A stretch of 64,000 nt of DNA from Streptomyces flavofungini (GTDB taxonomy: Bacteria; Actinomycetota; Actinomycetes; Streptomycetales; Streptomycetaceae), in assembly GCF_014650815.1 (NCBI RefSeq), contig NZ_BMVR01000006.1, positions 487,912 to 551,911 of the forward strand, written 5' to 3'. The position numbers and the translations under genes were made by a program. The first letter of the stretch is position 1. Every line of letters begins with the position of its first letter. Shown in pieces: positions 9,395-17,529 of this stretch. The notes beneath the pieces were generated by a model. It was not told the DNA's origin, ran no database searches, and saw only the letters and a list, made by a program, of their open reading frames with translations.

Positions 9395-9553
9395 TCTTGC
9401 GTTGCCGTCGCGGCAACTGTCCCCCGCCGCTCCGCGGCGGGTTTCACCCACCCACCCGCCCATGACCGTCGGACCCGGGGCCGCCCCTCTGGGCTGCGCC
9501 CTTGCCCCACCCCGGCCGGTGGGCGGCTGGGCCGCCCAGAGGGCGACAGGGGC

Positions 9554-9590
9554 ATCCCCTGCTCGAGCGAAACCGAGAGCTGGGGGAAGG
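9554..9590. repeat. Small palindromic dispersed repeat, copy 1
   Basis: An imperfect inverted repeat: ATCCCCTGCTCGAGCG, a short centre, then GAGAGCTGGGGGAAGG. The same core (CCCCTGCTC ... GAGAGCT-GGGG) occurs at 41797-41834 inside the asparaginase gene and at 57899-57930. I recall very similar sequences as frequent intergenic repeats in Streptomyces genomes. Confidence 0.6.
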
Positions 9591-9674
9591 GTGGGCGCAG
9601 GCGGACCCCGCGGCGCCGGGCACCCCCTTCGCCCCGGCCCAGCCCCGGTGCCGGGCACCCGGCATCATGGGGGC

Positions 9675-10646
9675 ATGCGCGCTGCCCGGCTCATCAAGAT
9701 GGTGCTACTGCTTCAGGCGCGGGCCTCCATGACCGCCGCCGAGCTCGCGGAGGAGCTCGAGGTCTCGGAGCGCACCATCACGCGGGACGCGCAGGCGCTG
9801 TCGGAGGCGGGCGTGCCGGTGTACGCGGACCGGGGGCGGACCGGGGGCTACCGCCTCATCGGGGGATATCGGACCCGGCTGACGGGTCTGGCCCGCAGCG
9901 AGGCGGAGGCGCTGTTCCTGTCCGGAGTCCCGGGCGCGCTGCGCGAGATGGGCCTGGAGGACGCCGCGTCCGCCGCCCGTCTGAAGGTCTCCGCCGCCCT
10001 GCTCCCCTCCTTGCGCGACGCTTCCCAGAGCGCCAGCCAGCGCTTCCACCTGGACGCCCCCGGCTGGTTCCAGGAGACCCCGGCCCCGGACCTGCTGCCC
10101 GCCGTCGCGGACGCCGTGTGGGACGACCGCCGCCTGATCGCCCGCTACCGCCGCCAGGACTCCGAGGTCGGCCGCGAGCTGGAGCCCTACGGCCTCGTCC
10201 TGAAGGCCGGCGTCTGGTACCTGTGCGCCCGCGTCCCGGACTCCGGCTCCTACCGCGTCTACCGCATCGACCGCTTCACCTCCGTCGAACCCTCCGGCGA
10301 CGACCGCTTCGCGCGCGACGAGGACTTCGACCTCCCCGGCTTCTGGGAGGAGCGCGCCGCCCAGTTCGCCCGCGCCATCCTGCGCGACAACGCCGTCCTG
10401 CGCCTGTCCCCCGACGGCGCCCGCCAACTCCCCTACGTCACCGACCGCGCCGCCGCCCACGAGGCCCTGACGGACGCCGAACCCGACGAGCGGGGCTGGG
10501 TCACCATCACCCTGCCCGTCGAGTCCGCCGTGGTCGCCTACTCCCAACTCCTCACGCTGGGCCCGGAGGTGGAGGTCCTGGGACCGCCGGAGCTGCGGGA
10601 CCGCCTCGCGGCGACGGCCACCCGCATGGCCGCGCTCTACCGATAG
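9675..10646 (+). CDS. WYL-domain transcriptional regulator with DeoR-type HTH
   Basis: Regulator of 323 residues. An N-terminal winged helix with the pattern SMTAAELAEELEVSERTITRD (split here as SMTAAELAEELEVS and ERTITRD, about residues 17-38) recognises DNA. A WYL domain in the second half has the typical GLVLKAGVWYLCAR strand near residues 175-188 and a C-terminal WCX-like extension. Such proteins sense ligands or nucleic acids and control diverse targets. The ATG at 9675 gives the expected HTH start (MRAARLIKM); the frame is open further upstream but overlaps the dispersed repeat. It converges on an SDR gene, and the stops of both lie in one tandem repeat. Confidence 0.88.
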   Translation: MRAARLIKMVLLLQARASMTAAELAEELEVSERTITRDAQALSEAGVPVYADRGRTGGYRLIGGYRTRLTGLARSEAEALFLSGVPGALREMGLEDAASAARLKVSAALLPSLRDASQSASQRFHLDAPGWFQETPAPDLLPAVADAVWDDRRLIARYRRQDSEVGRELEPYGLVLKAGVWYLCARVPDSGSYRVYRIDRFTSVEPSGDDRFARDEDFDLPGFWEERAAQFARAILRDNAVLRLSPDGARQLPYVTDRAAAHEALTDAEPDERGWVTITLPVESAVVAYSQLLTLGPEVEVLGPPELRDRLAATATRMAALYR

Positions 10647-10721
10647 CCGTGCTCTACCGGTATCCCGCGCTCTACCAGTGGCCCGTGCTCACCAGTGGCC
10701 CGCGCTCTACCGGTAGCCCGT
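10634..10721. repeat. Five tandem copies of a 17-18 bp unit bridging two convergent gene ends
   Basis: Five imperfect copies of GCTCTACCGGTAGCCCGT start at 10634, 10651, 10669, 10687 and 10704. The first copy includes the last codons and stop of the WYL gene, and the last includes the stop of the convergent SDR gene, so the repeat spans the whole gap. Confidence 0.85.
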
Positions 10722-11843
10722 CACGTCCGCCTCCTTGCTCTCCTGGTCCACCTCCGTGATGTACCGCCACGCGTCCGGCGCCGAGCCGTCCACGTCCGTG
10801 AAGCCGTACTCCTTGGCGAGGCCGCCGCTGGACAGGGACGCGCCGTTCCACCGCGCCACCTCGGGGTCGGTGGCGAGCGCGACCAGGGCCCGGCCCACGA
10901 ACGTCGGCGTCTCGGAGATCGCGAAGTGCGGGTCCTGCTTGCAGCCCGCCATCCAGTCGTCCTCGGTGACCTTGAAGTAGGTGTCGAGCATCGCCTCCGA
11001 GCGCAGCCAGCCCGGCGTCAGGCACAGCGCCGTGCAGTCGTACTCCTTCACTTCCTCCGCGAGCGCCCGGGCCATCCGCAGCGGGGCCGCCTTCGCCAGG
11101 TCGTAGTAGAACGGCTTGCGGTAGCGCTCGTTGTACTCGGCGGTGCCGTCGGTCACCTCGACGACGAGCCCGCCGGGGTTGCGGACAAGGAGCGGCAGCG
11201 CGAAGCGGCTGGTGACGATGTGCGTCTCCATGCCCAGGCGGATGATCCGCAGGCCCTTGTCCAGGTCGTGCTCCCACATCTTCTTGTCCCACTCGACATG
11301 CACGTCACCTCCCCAGATGTCGTTGACCAGGATGTCGAGGCGGCCCTGCTCCCGCTCGATCCGCTCGACCAGCGCCCGCACCTGCTCCGGGTCGAGGTGG
11401 TCCGTCGGCACCGCGATCCCCGTACCGCCCGTCCCCGCCGCTGCGCCCGCCGCGCTGACGAGCTCCGCCGTGCCCTCGATGGTCTCCGCGGTCCGGCCGA
11501 CCTCGCTGGTGTGCTGCCGCGTCGTCCGCCCCGTCACGTACACGGTCGCCCCGGCACGGCCCAGCTCCACCGCCATGGCCCGCCCGGCCCCGCGCGTGGC
11601 CCCCGCCACCAGCGCGACCTTCCCTGCCAGGCCGTCCCCCGACCCCGCTGCCCGGGGCGCCCCGGCCACCTCGGCCACCTCGGTCGACTCAGCCACCTCG
11701 GTCGCCCTGACCGGCCCAGCTGCCCCCGCCGTCTCGGCTGCCCCTGCCGCCCCCGTCGCCCCGCTCTCCCTGGATTCCGGCTTCCTCGTCACTGCGCTCT
11801 CCGCTCCGCTCGCCAGGCCTGCCGACTGCTGTGTCTTCTCCAT
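10707..11843 (-). CDS. SDR-family oxidoreductase with Ala-rich N-terminal extension
   Basis: Short-chain dehydrogenase of 378 residues. The Rossmann core begins at LAGKVALVAGATRGAGRA (about residue 72), with VTGRTT, a VND segment in place of the usual NNAG, and active-site residues in YYDLAKAA (YxxxK). The family with YYDLAKAAPLRMARAL and LTPGWLRSEAMLD is common in Streptomyces and of unknown substrate. The first 70 residues are low-complexity Ala/Glu/Thr repeats (TEVAEST EVAEVAG) and may be disordered or untranslated; an internal start near the core is possible. The ATG at 11843 is the first one outside the gene on the opposite strand. Confidence 0.78.
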   Translation of the reverse strand: MEKTQQSAGLASGAESAVTRKPESRESGATGAAGAAETAGAAGPVRATEVAESTEVAEVAGAPRAAGSGDGLAGKVALVAGATRGAGRAMAVELGRAGATVYVTGRTTRQHTSEVGRTAETIEGTAELVSAAGAAAGTGGTGIAVPTDHLDPEQVRALVERIEREQGRLDILVNDIWGGDVHVEWDKKMWEHDLDKGLRIIRLGMETHIVTSRFALPLLVRNPGGLVVEVTDGTAEYNERYRKPFYYDLAKAAPLRMARALAEEVKEYDCTALCLTPGWLRSEAMLDTYFKVTEDDWMAGCKQDPHFAISETPTFVGRALVALATDPEVARWNGASLSSGGLAKEYGFTDVDGSAPDAWRYITEVDQESKEADVTGYR

Positions 11844-11976
11844 ACGCGGAGCCTCGCAGCGAATGCCGACACCTCCTGTCGGTCTTTCCACGGGCATGTG
11901 CACGCATAACGACACAGCAGCATTCCGGCGCACTCCGCGTGCGCCCCCACCCCCCAGGACCGATGCTTGACCCGTG

Positions 11977-12498
11977 ATGGACGAGACGGAGTTCTGGGAG
12001 ATCGTGGACAGCACCCGCGAGGCCGCCGAGGGCGACCCCGAGGACCAGGCCGAGCTGGTGATCGACAAGCTCCTCGAGTACGACCCGGACGCCGTCCTGG
12101 ACTTCGCGCGGCACTTCGAGGCCCGCTACAACCGCGCCTATCGCTGGGATCTGTGGGGCGCCGCCTGGATCGTGCTCGACGGGGCGAGCGACGACGCCTT
12201 CGACTACTTCCGGTGCTGGCTGATCGGGCAGGGCCGGGAGGTCTTCGAGGGCGCCGTGCACGACCCGGACTCGCTGGCGGAACTCCTCGACGAGTTCGAC
12301 GACGAGATCGACGGCGACGGCGAGGAACTCGGCTACGCCGCCGACGAGGCCTACGAGCGGATGACCGGCGTCGTCGCCCCCGACCTCGGTATCGCGCCCG
12401 CCCCGCCGGAGCCGGAGGGCACCCCGATCGACTTCGAGGACGACCGCACCCTCGCGGAGCGCTACCCGAAGCTGTGGGAGCGGTTCGCGGCACGCTGA
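11977..12498 (+). CDS. DUF4240 domain protein
   Basis: Acidic cytosolic protein of 173 residues. It starts MDETEFWEIVDSTREAA and contains LLEYDPDAVLDFARHFEA and WDLWGAAWIVLDGAS, which I recognise as DUF4240. The family often occurs as a stand-alone small protein and has no proven function. A GTG one codon upstream (11974) could also serve. The C-terminus ends with a short acidic and basic tail (ERYPKLWERFAAR). It is divergent from the SDR gene to its left, with 133 bases between the two starts. Confidence 0.75.
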   Translation: MDETEFWEIVDSTREAAEGDPEDQAELVIDKLLEYDPDAVLDFARHFEARYNRAYRWDLWGAAWIVLDGASDDAFDYFRCWLIGQGREVFEGAVHDPDSLAELLDEFDDEIDGDGEELGYAADEAYERMTGVVAPDLGIAPAPPEPEGTPIDFEDDRTLAERYPKLWERFAAR

Positions 12499-12604
12499 CG
12501 TTCCCCCGCCTTCGCCCGGGGCACCTCCCGCGCCCGGCGCGTCCTCGGCGATCACCACGTCGAGGTGTCGCCCCGCGCCGTCCCGTGCATCAGACGCCCG
12601 CGCC

Positions 12605-13396
12605 TCAGAAGTGCGTGCCCCCGTCCACCCGTATCTCCGTGCCCGTGATGAAGCCGCCGTCCTCGGACGCGAGCATCGCGACGACGGACGCCACCGTCTC
12701 CGGGCCCGCGAAGCCCTGGCCGATCGCCGGGGCCAGCTTCGTGAACAGGCTCATGTCGGCGTCCTCGGGCAGGCCCGGCCCGCTGCTCCGCCCGCTGGCG
12801 CCGCTGCCGTCGGTCATGCCGCTGGAGATGGAGCCGGGCTGGATCGCGGTGAAGCGGATGCCCCGCTTCGCGTACTCGCTCGCGAGGGCGTGGGTCATGG
12901 ACTGGATTCCGCCCTTGCTGGCCGCGTACGCGGCCATGTACGGATGGGCGAACGCCGCCGAGGTGGAGCTGAAGTTGACCACGGCCGCGTCCTTGCCCTG
13001 CAGCAGGGCCGGGATGGCTTCGCGGATCATCAGGAACGTGCCGGTCAGGTTGATCCGGAGCACCTGCTCGAAGGAGTCGAGGCTGGTCTCGTGCGTGTGC
13101 GAGGAGCGCAGCACTCCCGCCGCGTTGACCAGCACGTCCAGGCCGCCCAGCGCGGCGACGGCGGCGGCCACGCCCGCGCACACCGACGACTCGTCCGCCA
13201 CGTCGACCACGAGCGTCGTCAGCCGGCCGGCGTCGGCGCCCGCCTTCTGCTCTGTGTCCTTCAGGCCCGCCTCGCTGACGTCGGCGGCCACGACCGTGCC
13301 GCCCTCCGCGAGCAGGCGCAGCACGGTGGCCTGGCCGATGCCCGAGCCGCCGCCGGTGACGAGGGCGCGGCGGTCCGCGTAACGCGTGAGGTTCAT
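12605..13396 (-). CDS. SDR-family NAD(P)-dependent oxidoreductase
   Basis: Classical short-chain dehydrogenase of 263 residues. It has the TGGGSGIGQ cofactor motif near residues 14-22, DVAD for the adenine pocket, NAAG, catalytic Ser in NFSSTSAAF, and YAASK as the active-site Tyr/Lys. The C-terminus ends GTEIRVDGGTHF, the usual tetramer-interface tail. The substrate is unknown. It is transcribed away from a TetR gene across a 146-base gap that contains a palindrome, so it is most likely the direct target of that TetR repressor. Confidence 0.9.
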   Translation of the reverse strand: MNLTRYADRRALVTGGGSGIGQATVLRLLAEGGTVVAADVSEAGLKDTEQKAGADAGRLTTLVVDVADESSVCAGVAAAVAALGGLDVLVNAAGVLRSSHTHETSLDSFEQVLRINLTGTFLMIREAIPALLQGKDAAVVNFSSTSAAFAHPYMAAYAASKGGIQSMTHALASEYAKRGIRFTAIQPGSISSGMTDGSGASGRSSGPGLPEDADMSLFTKLAPAIGQGFAGPETVASVVAMLASEDGGFITGTEIRVDGGTHF

Positions 13397-13479
13397 GGGT
13401 CTCTCCGATCAGCCGCAGGGCGGGGGGCCGGGCCCAGCGCGGGCCCGGCACGGTCCATCTGATTTCAATGTACGCCCTC

Positions 13480-13496
13480 ATGGCACGTTTTGCCAT
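13480..13496. promoter_or_regulatory. Putative TetR operator between divergent SDR and TetR genes
   Basis: A palindrome with 6-base arms, ATGGCA-N5-TGCCAT, lies in the middle of the divergent promoter region, about 84 bases from the SDR start and 47 from the TetR start. Its size and place fit a TetR dimer site controlling both genes. Confidence 0.55.
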
Positions 13497-13542
13497 AGCG
13501 TCATTTCGTGAATTCCGACGCGGCCCCGCGTAGGCTTCGAAC

Positions 13543-14199
13543 GTGAGCACCCAACCGCCGCACCCCGCGCGAGCGCCGCAGCCGACCCGCCCCTCGCTGA
13601 CCGAGCGCCGCAAGGCGGCCACGCAGCTCGACATCGCCCGCGCCGCCGCCGAACTCTTCGCCGAGCAGGGCCCGGACGGCACCACGGCCGAGGAGATCGC
13701 GCACCGTGCGGGCGTGGCGCTGCGCACCTTCTACCGCTACTTCCGCAACAAGCAGGACGCGGTCGCGCCGCTCCTCGCCGTGGGCGCCGCCGAGTGGCGG
13801 GCCCGCCTCGCGGACCTGGACGCCGGGGTGCCGACCGCCCTCGAACGCTCCATCGCCGAGGCCCTCACGCCGGTCGACACGCGGGCCGACGAGGCCCTGG
13901 AGTGGACCCGCGGCCTGCTGCGCGCCGCTCAGGACGACCCGGCCCTGCGCGCGGTCTGGTACCGGGTCAACCAGGAGTCCGAGGAGCAGCTGGTTCCGGT
14001 GCTCGCCCGGCTCGTGGGCGAGGGCGCCGACGAGCTGGAGGTGCGGCTCGCCGCCGCGGCCGCCACCGACGCCATCCGGATCGCCCTGGAGACCTGGGCC
14101 ACCACGGACGAGCCGCCGCACGGCCCCCGCTCCCCCGCGGAACTGGCGGTCCGCTGCCTGCGCGAGCTGACGGGCGGCCTCCGGCTCCTGGAGAGGTAG
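13543..14199 (+). CDS. TetR-family transcriptional regulator
   Basis: Repressor of 218 residues. The N-terminal HTH (RKAATQLDIARAAAELFAEQ, then TTAEEIAHRAGVALRTFYRYF) is at about residues 22-72, and the C-terminal helical domain would bind a small ligand. The residues after the HTH, NKQDAVAPLLAVG, are typical of actinobacterial TetR proteins. The GTG start fits the S-T-Q-P-P leader; no strong ribosome site is visible, so the transcript may be leaderless or weakly translated. It faces away from the SDR gene with a shared operator. Confidence 0.9.
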   Translation: MSTQPPHPARAPQPTRPSLTERRKAATQLDIARAAAELFAEQGPDGTTAEEIAHRAGVALRTFYRYFRNKQDAVAPLLAVGAAEWRARLADLDAGVPTALERSIAEALTPVDTRADEALEWTRGLLRAAQDDPALRAVWYRVNQESEEQLVPVLARLVGEGADELEVRLAAAAATDAIRIALETWATTDEPPHGPRSPAELAVRCLRELTGGLRLLER

Positions 14200-14300
14200 G
14201 ACCGACGGCCGCACACCCTGGCCGCCGGTGACTGCCCCGTGCCCCGCGCCGAGGTGGCCGCCGGGAAGGCCGCCCGCGGCGAACGCCGACCCGCAGCCCC

Positions 14301-15437
14301 CTACACCCCCGCCACGCTCCCCGCTCCCTCCTCCACCACGAACACCAACAGCGCCACGTCGTCCCGCACCCCGCCGGAGAACCGGACCAGATCGCTCCAG
14401 ATCGCGTCCGTGAAGGCGGCCGGATCGTGCCGCTCCGCCGCGAAGAACGCGGGCAGCCGCTCCACCAGTGGATAGAAGGTCCCGGACGCGTCCCGCGCCT
14501 CGGTCACGCCGTCCGTCACGGTCAGCAGCCAGTCACCGGGCTTGAGGCCGACGACGACCGGCTCGGGCGGTGCCACCCCCGCGATGCCGAGCCCCAGGGG
14601 CGGGCCGGGGGTGACGTCGAGTTCGGTGACCGCGCCGTCGCGAAGGAGCAGGGGCGGCGGGTGGCCGCAGGAGACGAGGCGCAGTTCGCCGGCCGCAGGG
14701 CCGAACTCCAGGAGGACGGCGGTGGCGAAGAGTTCGCCGGGCGCACCGTGTTCGGCGTCTTCGGAGTCGATGACCAGGCGCCGGTCGAGCCGCGCGGCGA
14801 CCCCCTCCAGGTCGCCCTGGTCGAGGACCGCCTCCCGGAAGGCGCCGAGCAGCGCCGCGACGGTCCCGACGGCCGCGAGCCCGTGCCCCTGCACATCGCC
14901 GACCAGGGCCCGCACCCCGCAGGGCCCCCTGCGGACGTCGAAGAGGTCGCCGCCGACCAGGGTGCCGCGCTGCGCCGCCCGGTACAGGCCCGCGCAGCGC
15001 ACCGGACCCACACGTTCCGGCAGTGGCGGCAGGACCGCGAACTGGGCCGCCTCCGCGACCGTGCGGACCGTGACGAGCTGGGCGTCGCGGCGGCTGCGCA
15101 CCCAGGCGAAGAGCACGCTGAGCACCGCCACGAAGGCGACGGTCGCGGTGTCGCTCTGGCCCGGGTGCCCCAGGTCGTAGTTCGGCAGGGAGAGCAGCAG
15201 CAGGACGGTGCCGCCCAGGAGCGCGGTGGCCGCGGGCCCATAGGCGAGGGCGGCGAGCGGCGGCACGGCGGCGAGCAGGAAGCTCAGGTCGAGCGTCTTG
15301 GGCGTCACGTACTGGATCACGCAGGTCACGACCAGCAGCACCGGCGCGGGCCAGCGCGCCCAGGAAGGCGTCGGCGCGCCACGGGGCCAGCCCGCCTCCC
15401 GGGCGCTGCGCCGCCGCCTGGCCGCGGCCCTGATCAT
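14301..15437 (-). CDS. Membrane-anchored SpoIIE/PP2C-type serine phosphatase
   Basis: Protein phosphatase of 378 residues. The N-terminal part has four hydrophobic segments (for example APVLLVVTCVIQYV, SFLLAAVPPLAALAYGPA and TATVAFVAVLSVLFAWV), so the enzyme sits in the membrane. The cytosolic catalytic domain has GGDLFDV and GDVQGHGLAAV (metal-binding Asp), SCGHPPPLLLR, LLTVTDGVTEARD and GGVRDDVALLVF, all RsbU/SpoIIE landmarks. Such enzymes dephosphorylate anti-anti-sigma factors in partner-switching pathways. No anti-sigma or STAS gene is adjacent, so its partner is unknown. It converges with the TetR gene. Confidence 0.9.
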   Translation of the reverse strand: MIRAAARRRRSAREAGWPRGAPTPSWARWPAPVLLVVTCVIQYVTPKTLDLSFLLAAVPPLAALAYGPAATALLGGTVLLLLSLPNYDLGHPGQSDTATVAFVAVLSVLFAWVRSRRDAQLVTVRTVAEAAQFAVLPPLPERVGPVRCAGLYRAAQRGTLVGGDLFDVRRGPCGVRALVGDVQGHGLAAVGTVAALLGAFREAVLDQGDLEGVAARLDRRLVIDSEDAEHGAPGELFATAVLLEFGPAAGELRLVSCGHPPPLLLRDGAVTELDVTPGPPLGLGIAGVAPPEPVVVGLKPGDWLLTVTDGVTEARDASGTFYPLVERLPAFFAAERHDPAAFTDAIWSDLVRFSGGVRDDVALLVFVVEEGAGSVAGV

Positions 15438-15460
15438 CGGTGCTCCTTCCCGGCGGACCG

Positions 15461-15580
15461 GAGGACGTGCCCACGCTCGCGGCAGCCGTGTGCGCCCTCA
15501 GCACAAGCCCCACGCTCGGCACGAGCCGTGGCCACGCTCGGCACAAGCCCCACGCTCGGCGGAGGACGTGTCCACGCTCC
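15461..15580. repeat. Direct repeats upstream of the SpoIIE-type gene
   Basis: GCACAAGCCCCACGCTCGGC is repeated exactly at 15501-15520 and 15541-15560. GAGGACGTG(C/T)CCACGCTC occurs at 15461 and again near 15562. The phosphatase start is at 15437, so these repeats lie in its promoter side. No gene lies in the gap 15438-15675. Confidence 0.75.
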
Positions 15581-15675
15581 TACGCGCGCGTGGCGGGCGC
15601 ACGCCGGGCCGGTCCGTCAGGTGTGCTGGTCCCGCCGCCCCGGAGAGCGGTCCCCGGGGCCCCGGCGGCCCGGGG

Positions 15676-16164
15676 TCAGAGCGGGCGGCCCATCAGCACG
15701 TCGTCCACGTACTGGCCGTCCAGGAGGAACTCGCCGGGCAGCACGCCCTCGGTCACGAACCCCTCCGACTCGTAGAGCGTGCGCGCCGGGGTGTTGTGCC
15801 CGAGGACCCGCAGGGTGATGCGGCGCGCGCCCTGGCGGCGGGCCTCCGCGACCACGGCCTGGAGCAGCCCGCGCCCCACGCCCTTGCCGCGCACCTCGTC
15901 GGCGACGACGAACCCGAGGATCTGGCGCACGTGCGCGTGCACGGCCAGCGGCGTCGGGAACCCGAGCCTGATGTAGCCGACGACGCGCCCGTCCAGCTCG
16001 GCGACCAAGTGGTCGCGGGGGCCGAAGCGGTCGGTGAAGAACGGCTCGTAGGGCGGCTGCGGACGTGGCTGCACGGAGTGCACAGTGGACCAGTTGGCGC
16101 GGTCCATGCGGGCCAGGGCGTCATCGTCGTCGGCCCGCGCGGTGCGTATGTACGTCTGCTGCAT
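15676..16164 (-). CDS. GNAT-family N-acetyltransferase
   Basis: Acetyl-CoA dependent acetyltransferase of 162 residues. The acetyl-CoA loop appears as VVADEVRGKGVGRGLLQAVV (about residues 95-114), followed by the beta-strand ITLRVLGHNTPARTLYESEGF that closes the GNAT fold. The start MQQTYIRTARADDDD is the usual N-terminal strand; 16 additional codons upstream (from 16212) are open but not part of the fold. The substrate is unknown. It is divergent from the TIGR01777 epimerase gene with about 60 bases between the starts. Confidence 0.85.
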   Translation of the reverse strand: MQQTYIRTARADDDDALARMDRANWSTVHSVQPRPQPPYEPFFTDRFGPRDHLVAELDGRVVGYIRLGFPTPLAVHAHVRQILGFVVADEVRGKGVGRGLLQAVVAEARRQGARRITLRVLGHNTPARTLYESEGFVTEGVLPGEFLLDGQYVDDVLMGRPL

Positions 16165-16226
16165 GAGCGCCACTGTACGGCGGGCGTACGACGGCACAAC
16201 CGTCCCTTTCACGGCAGGATGGCCCC

Positions 16227-17177
16227 ATGGAGCAGCACTCGTCGTCCCCGGAGCCGGCCAGTCCGGCGGAGCCCCCGAAGAAGCCGGTCCGCGTCGCCGT
16301 GTCCGGCGCCTCCGGCCTCATCGGCTCCGCACTCACGCGCTCACTGTCCGACGAGGGCCACGAGGTGGTACGTCTCGTGCGCCGCGCCCCGCGCACGCCG
16401 GACGAGGTGCGCTGGGACCCCGAGCAGGGGTACGTGGACGCCGCGGGGCTCGCGGGCTGCGACGCCGTCGTGAACCTGGCGGGCGCCGGGATCGGTGACC
16501 GGCGCTGGAACGACGCGTACAAGCGCGAGCTCCACGACAGCAGGGTGCTCGGCACCCGGACACTCGCGACCGCCGTGGCCGCCCTCGACGAGCCGCCCCG
16601 GGTGTTCCTGAACGGCAGCGCGATCGGCTACTACGGAGACACCGGTCAGCGCCCGGTGGACGAGACCGCGCCTCCCGGAGAGGGGTTCCTGCCGTCGATG
16701 TGCGTGGACTGGGAGCGGGCGGCCGCCCCGGCCCAGGACGCGGGCGTGCGCACGGTGTTCACGCGCACCGGTCTGGTCGTCGCGCGCGGGGGCGGTGCCT
16801 GGGGGCGGATGTTCCCGCTCTTCAAGGCGGGTCTCGGCGGGCGGCTCGGCAACGGCCGGCAGTACTGGAGCTTCATCGCGCTGTACGACGAGGTGGCGGC
16901 GCTGCGGCATCTGCTCGCGCGGGACGACCTGTCGGGGCCGTTCAACCTGACGGCACCGGAGCCGGTCACCAACCGCGAGGTGACGGCCACCATGGGGCGC
17001 GTGCTGCACCGCCCGACGGTGTTCACCGCGCCCGCGCCCGCGCTGCGCGTCGTCCTCGGCGAGATGGCGGGGGACGTCCTCGGCAGCCAGCGGGTCCTTC
17101 CGGCACGTCTGACGGAGTCCGGGTTCGCGTTCACCCACCCCGGCATCGAGGACGCGGTCAGGGCGGCGCTGGCCTGA
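16227..17177 (+). CDS. TIGR01777-family epimerase/NAD-binding protein (SDR39U1, YfcH type)
   Basis: Extended-SDR protein of 316 residues. The GASGLIGS nucleotide motif follows VRVAVS near residue 27; the family signatures VRWDPEQGYVD, VVNLAGAGIGDRRW, NGSAIGYYGD and the C-terminal VLGSQRVLPARLTESGFAF are present. The cellular role of this widespread family is not established. The protein carries a 20-residue Ser/Pro/Glu leader (SSSPEPASPAEPPKK) before the Rossmann fold. The ATG at 16227 is the only good start. A four-copy minisatellite follows the gene. Confidence 0.9.
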   Translation: MEQHSSSPEPASPAEPPKKPVRVAVSGASGLIGSALTRSLSDEGHEVVRLVRRAPRTPDEVRWDPEQGYVDAAGLAGCDAVVNLAGAGIGDRRWNDAYKRELHDSRVLGTRTLATAVAALDEPPRVFLNGSAIGYYGDTGQRPVDETAPPGEGFLPSMCVDWERAAAPAQDAGVRTVFTRTGLVVARGGGAWGRMFPLFKAGLGGRLGNGRQYWSFIALYDEVAALRHLLARDDLSGPFNLTAPEPVTNREVTATMGRVLHRPTVFTAPAPALRVVLGEMAGDVLGSQRVLPARLTESGFAFTHPGIEDAVRAALA

Positions 17178-17185
17178 CGGCGGGG

Positions 17186-17330
17186 AGCACGCCCGCCCGA
17201 GGGCCGCACCCCGCCCGCCGGACCAAAGCACGCCCGCCCGAGACCGCACCCCACCCGCCGAACCGAAGCACGCCCGCCCGAGGGGCCGCACCCCACCCGC
17301 CGGACCAAAGCACGCCCGCCCGAAGGGCGC
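17186..17330. repeat. Four tandem copies of a ~41 bp GC-rich unit
   Basis: Copies beginning AGCACGCCCGCCCGA start at 17186, 17227, 17267 and 17309 (40-42 bp apart), joined by GGCCGCACCCC(A/G)CCCGCCG-type linkers. The repeat fills the first half of the 352-base gap before the FAD oxidoreductase gene. The second half holds no gene that I can see. Confidence 0.85.
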
Positions 17331-17529
17331 GGCCCACCCACCCGGCCCTCGCCCCCGATCACCCCCGCCCCACCGTGCGACCACCGTGCGTCCATGCCCG
17401 GTCCATGCGCGTCTCCCAACGGCCGTCCAGGCTCCTACCCTCAACCGGAACTCGGGGATTCCGCCACCCTCTTGAGGGCATAAGGCTCCCCAGCAGTCGA
17501 GCGAGCCGCGCAACCTCCGGGAGGAGCAC

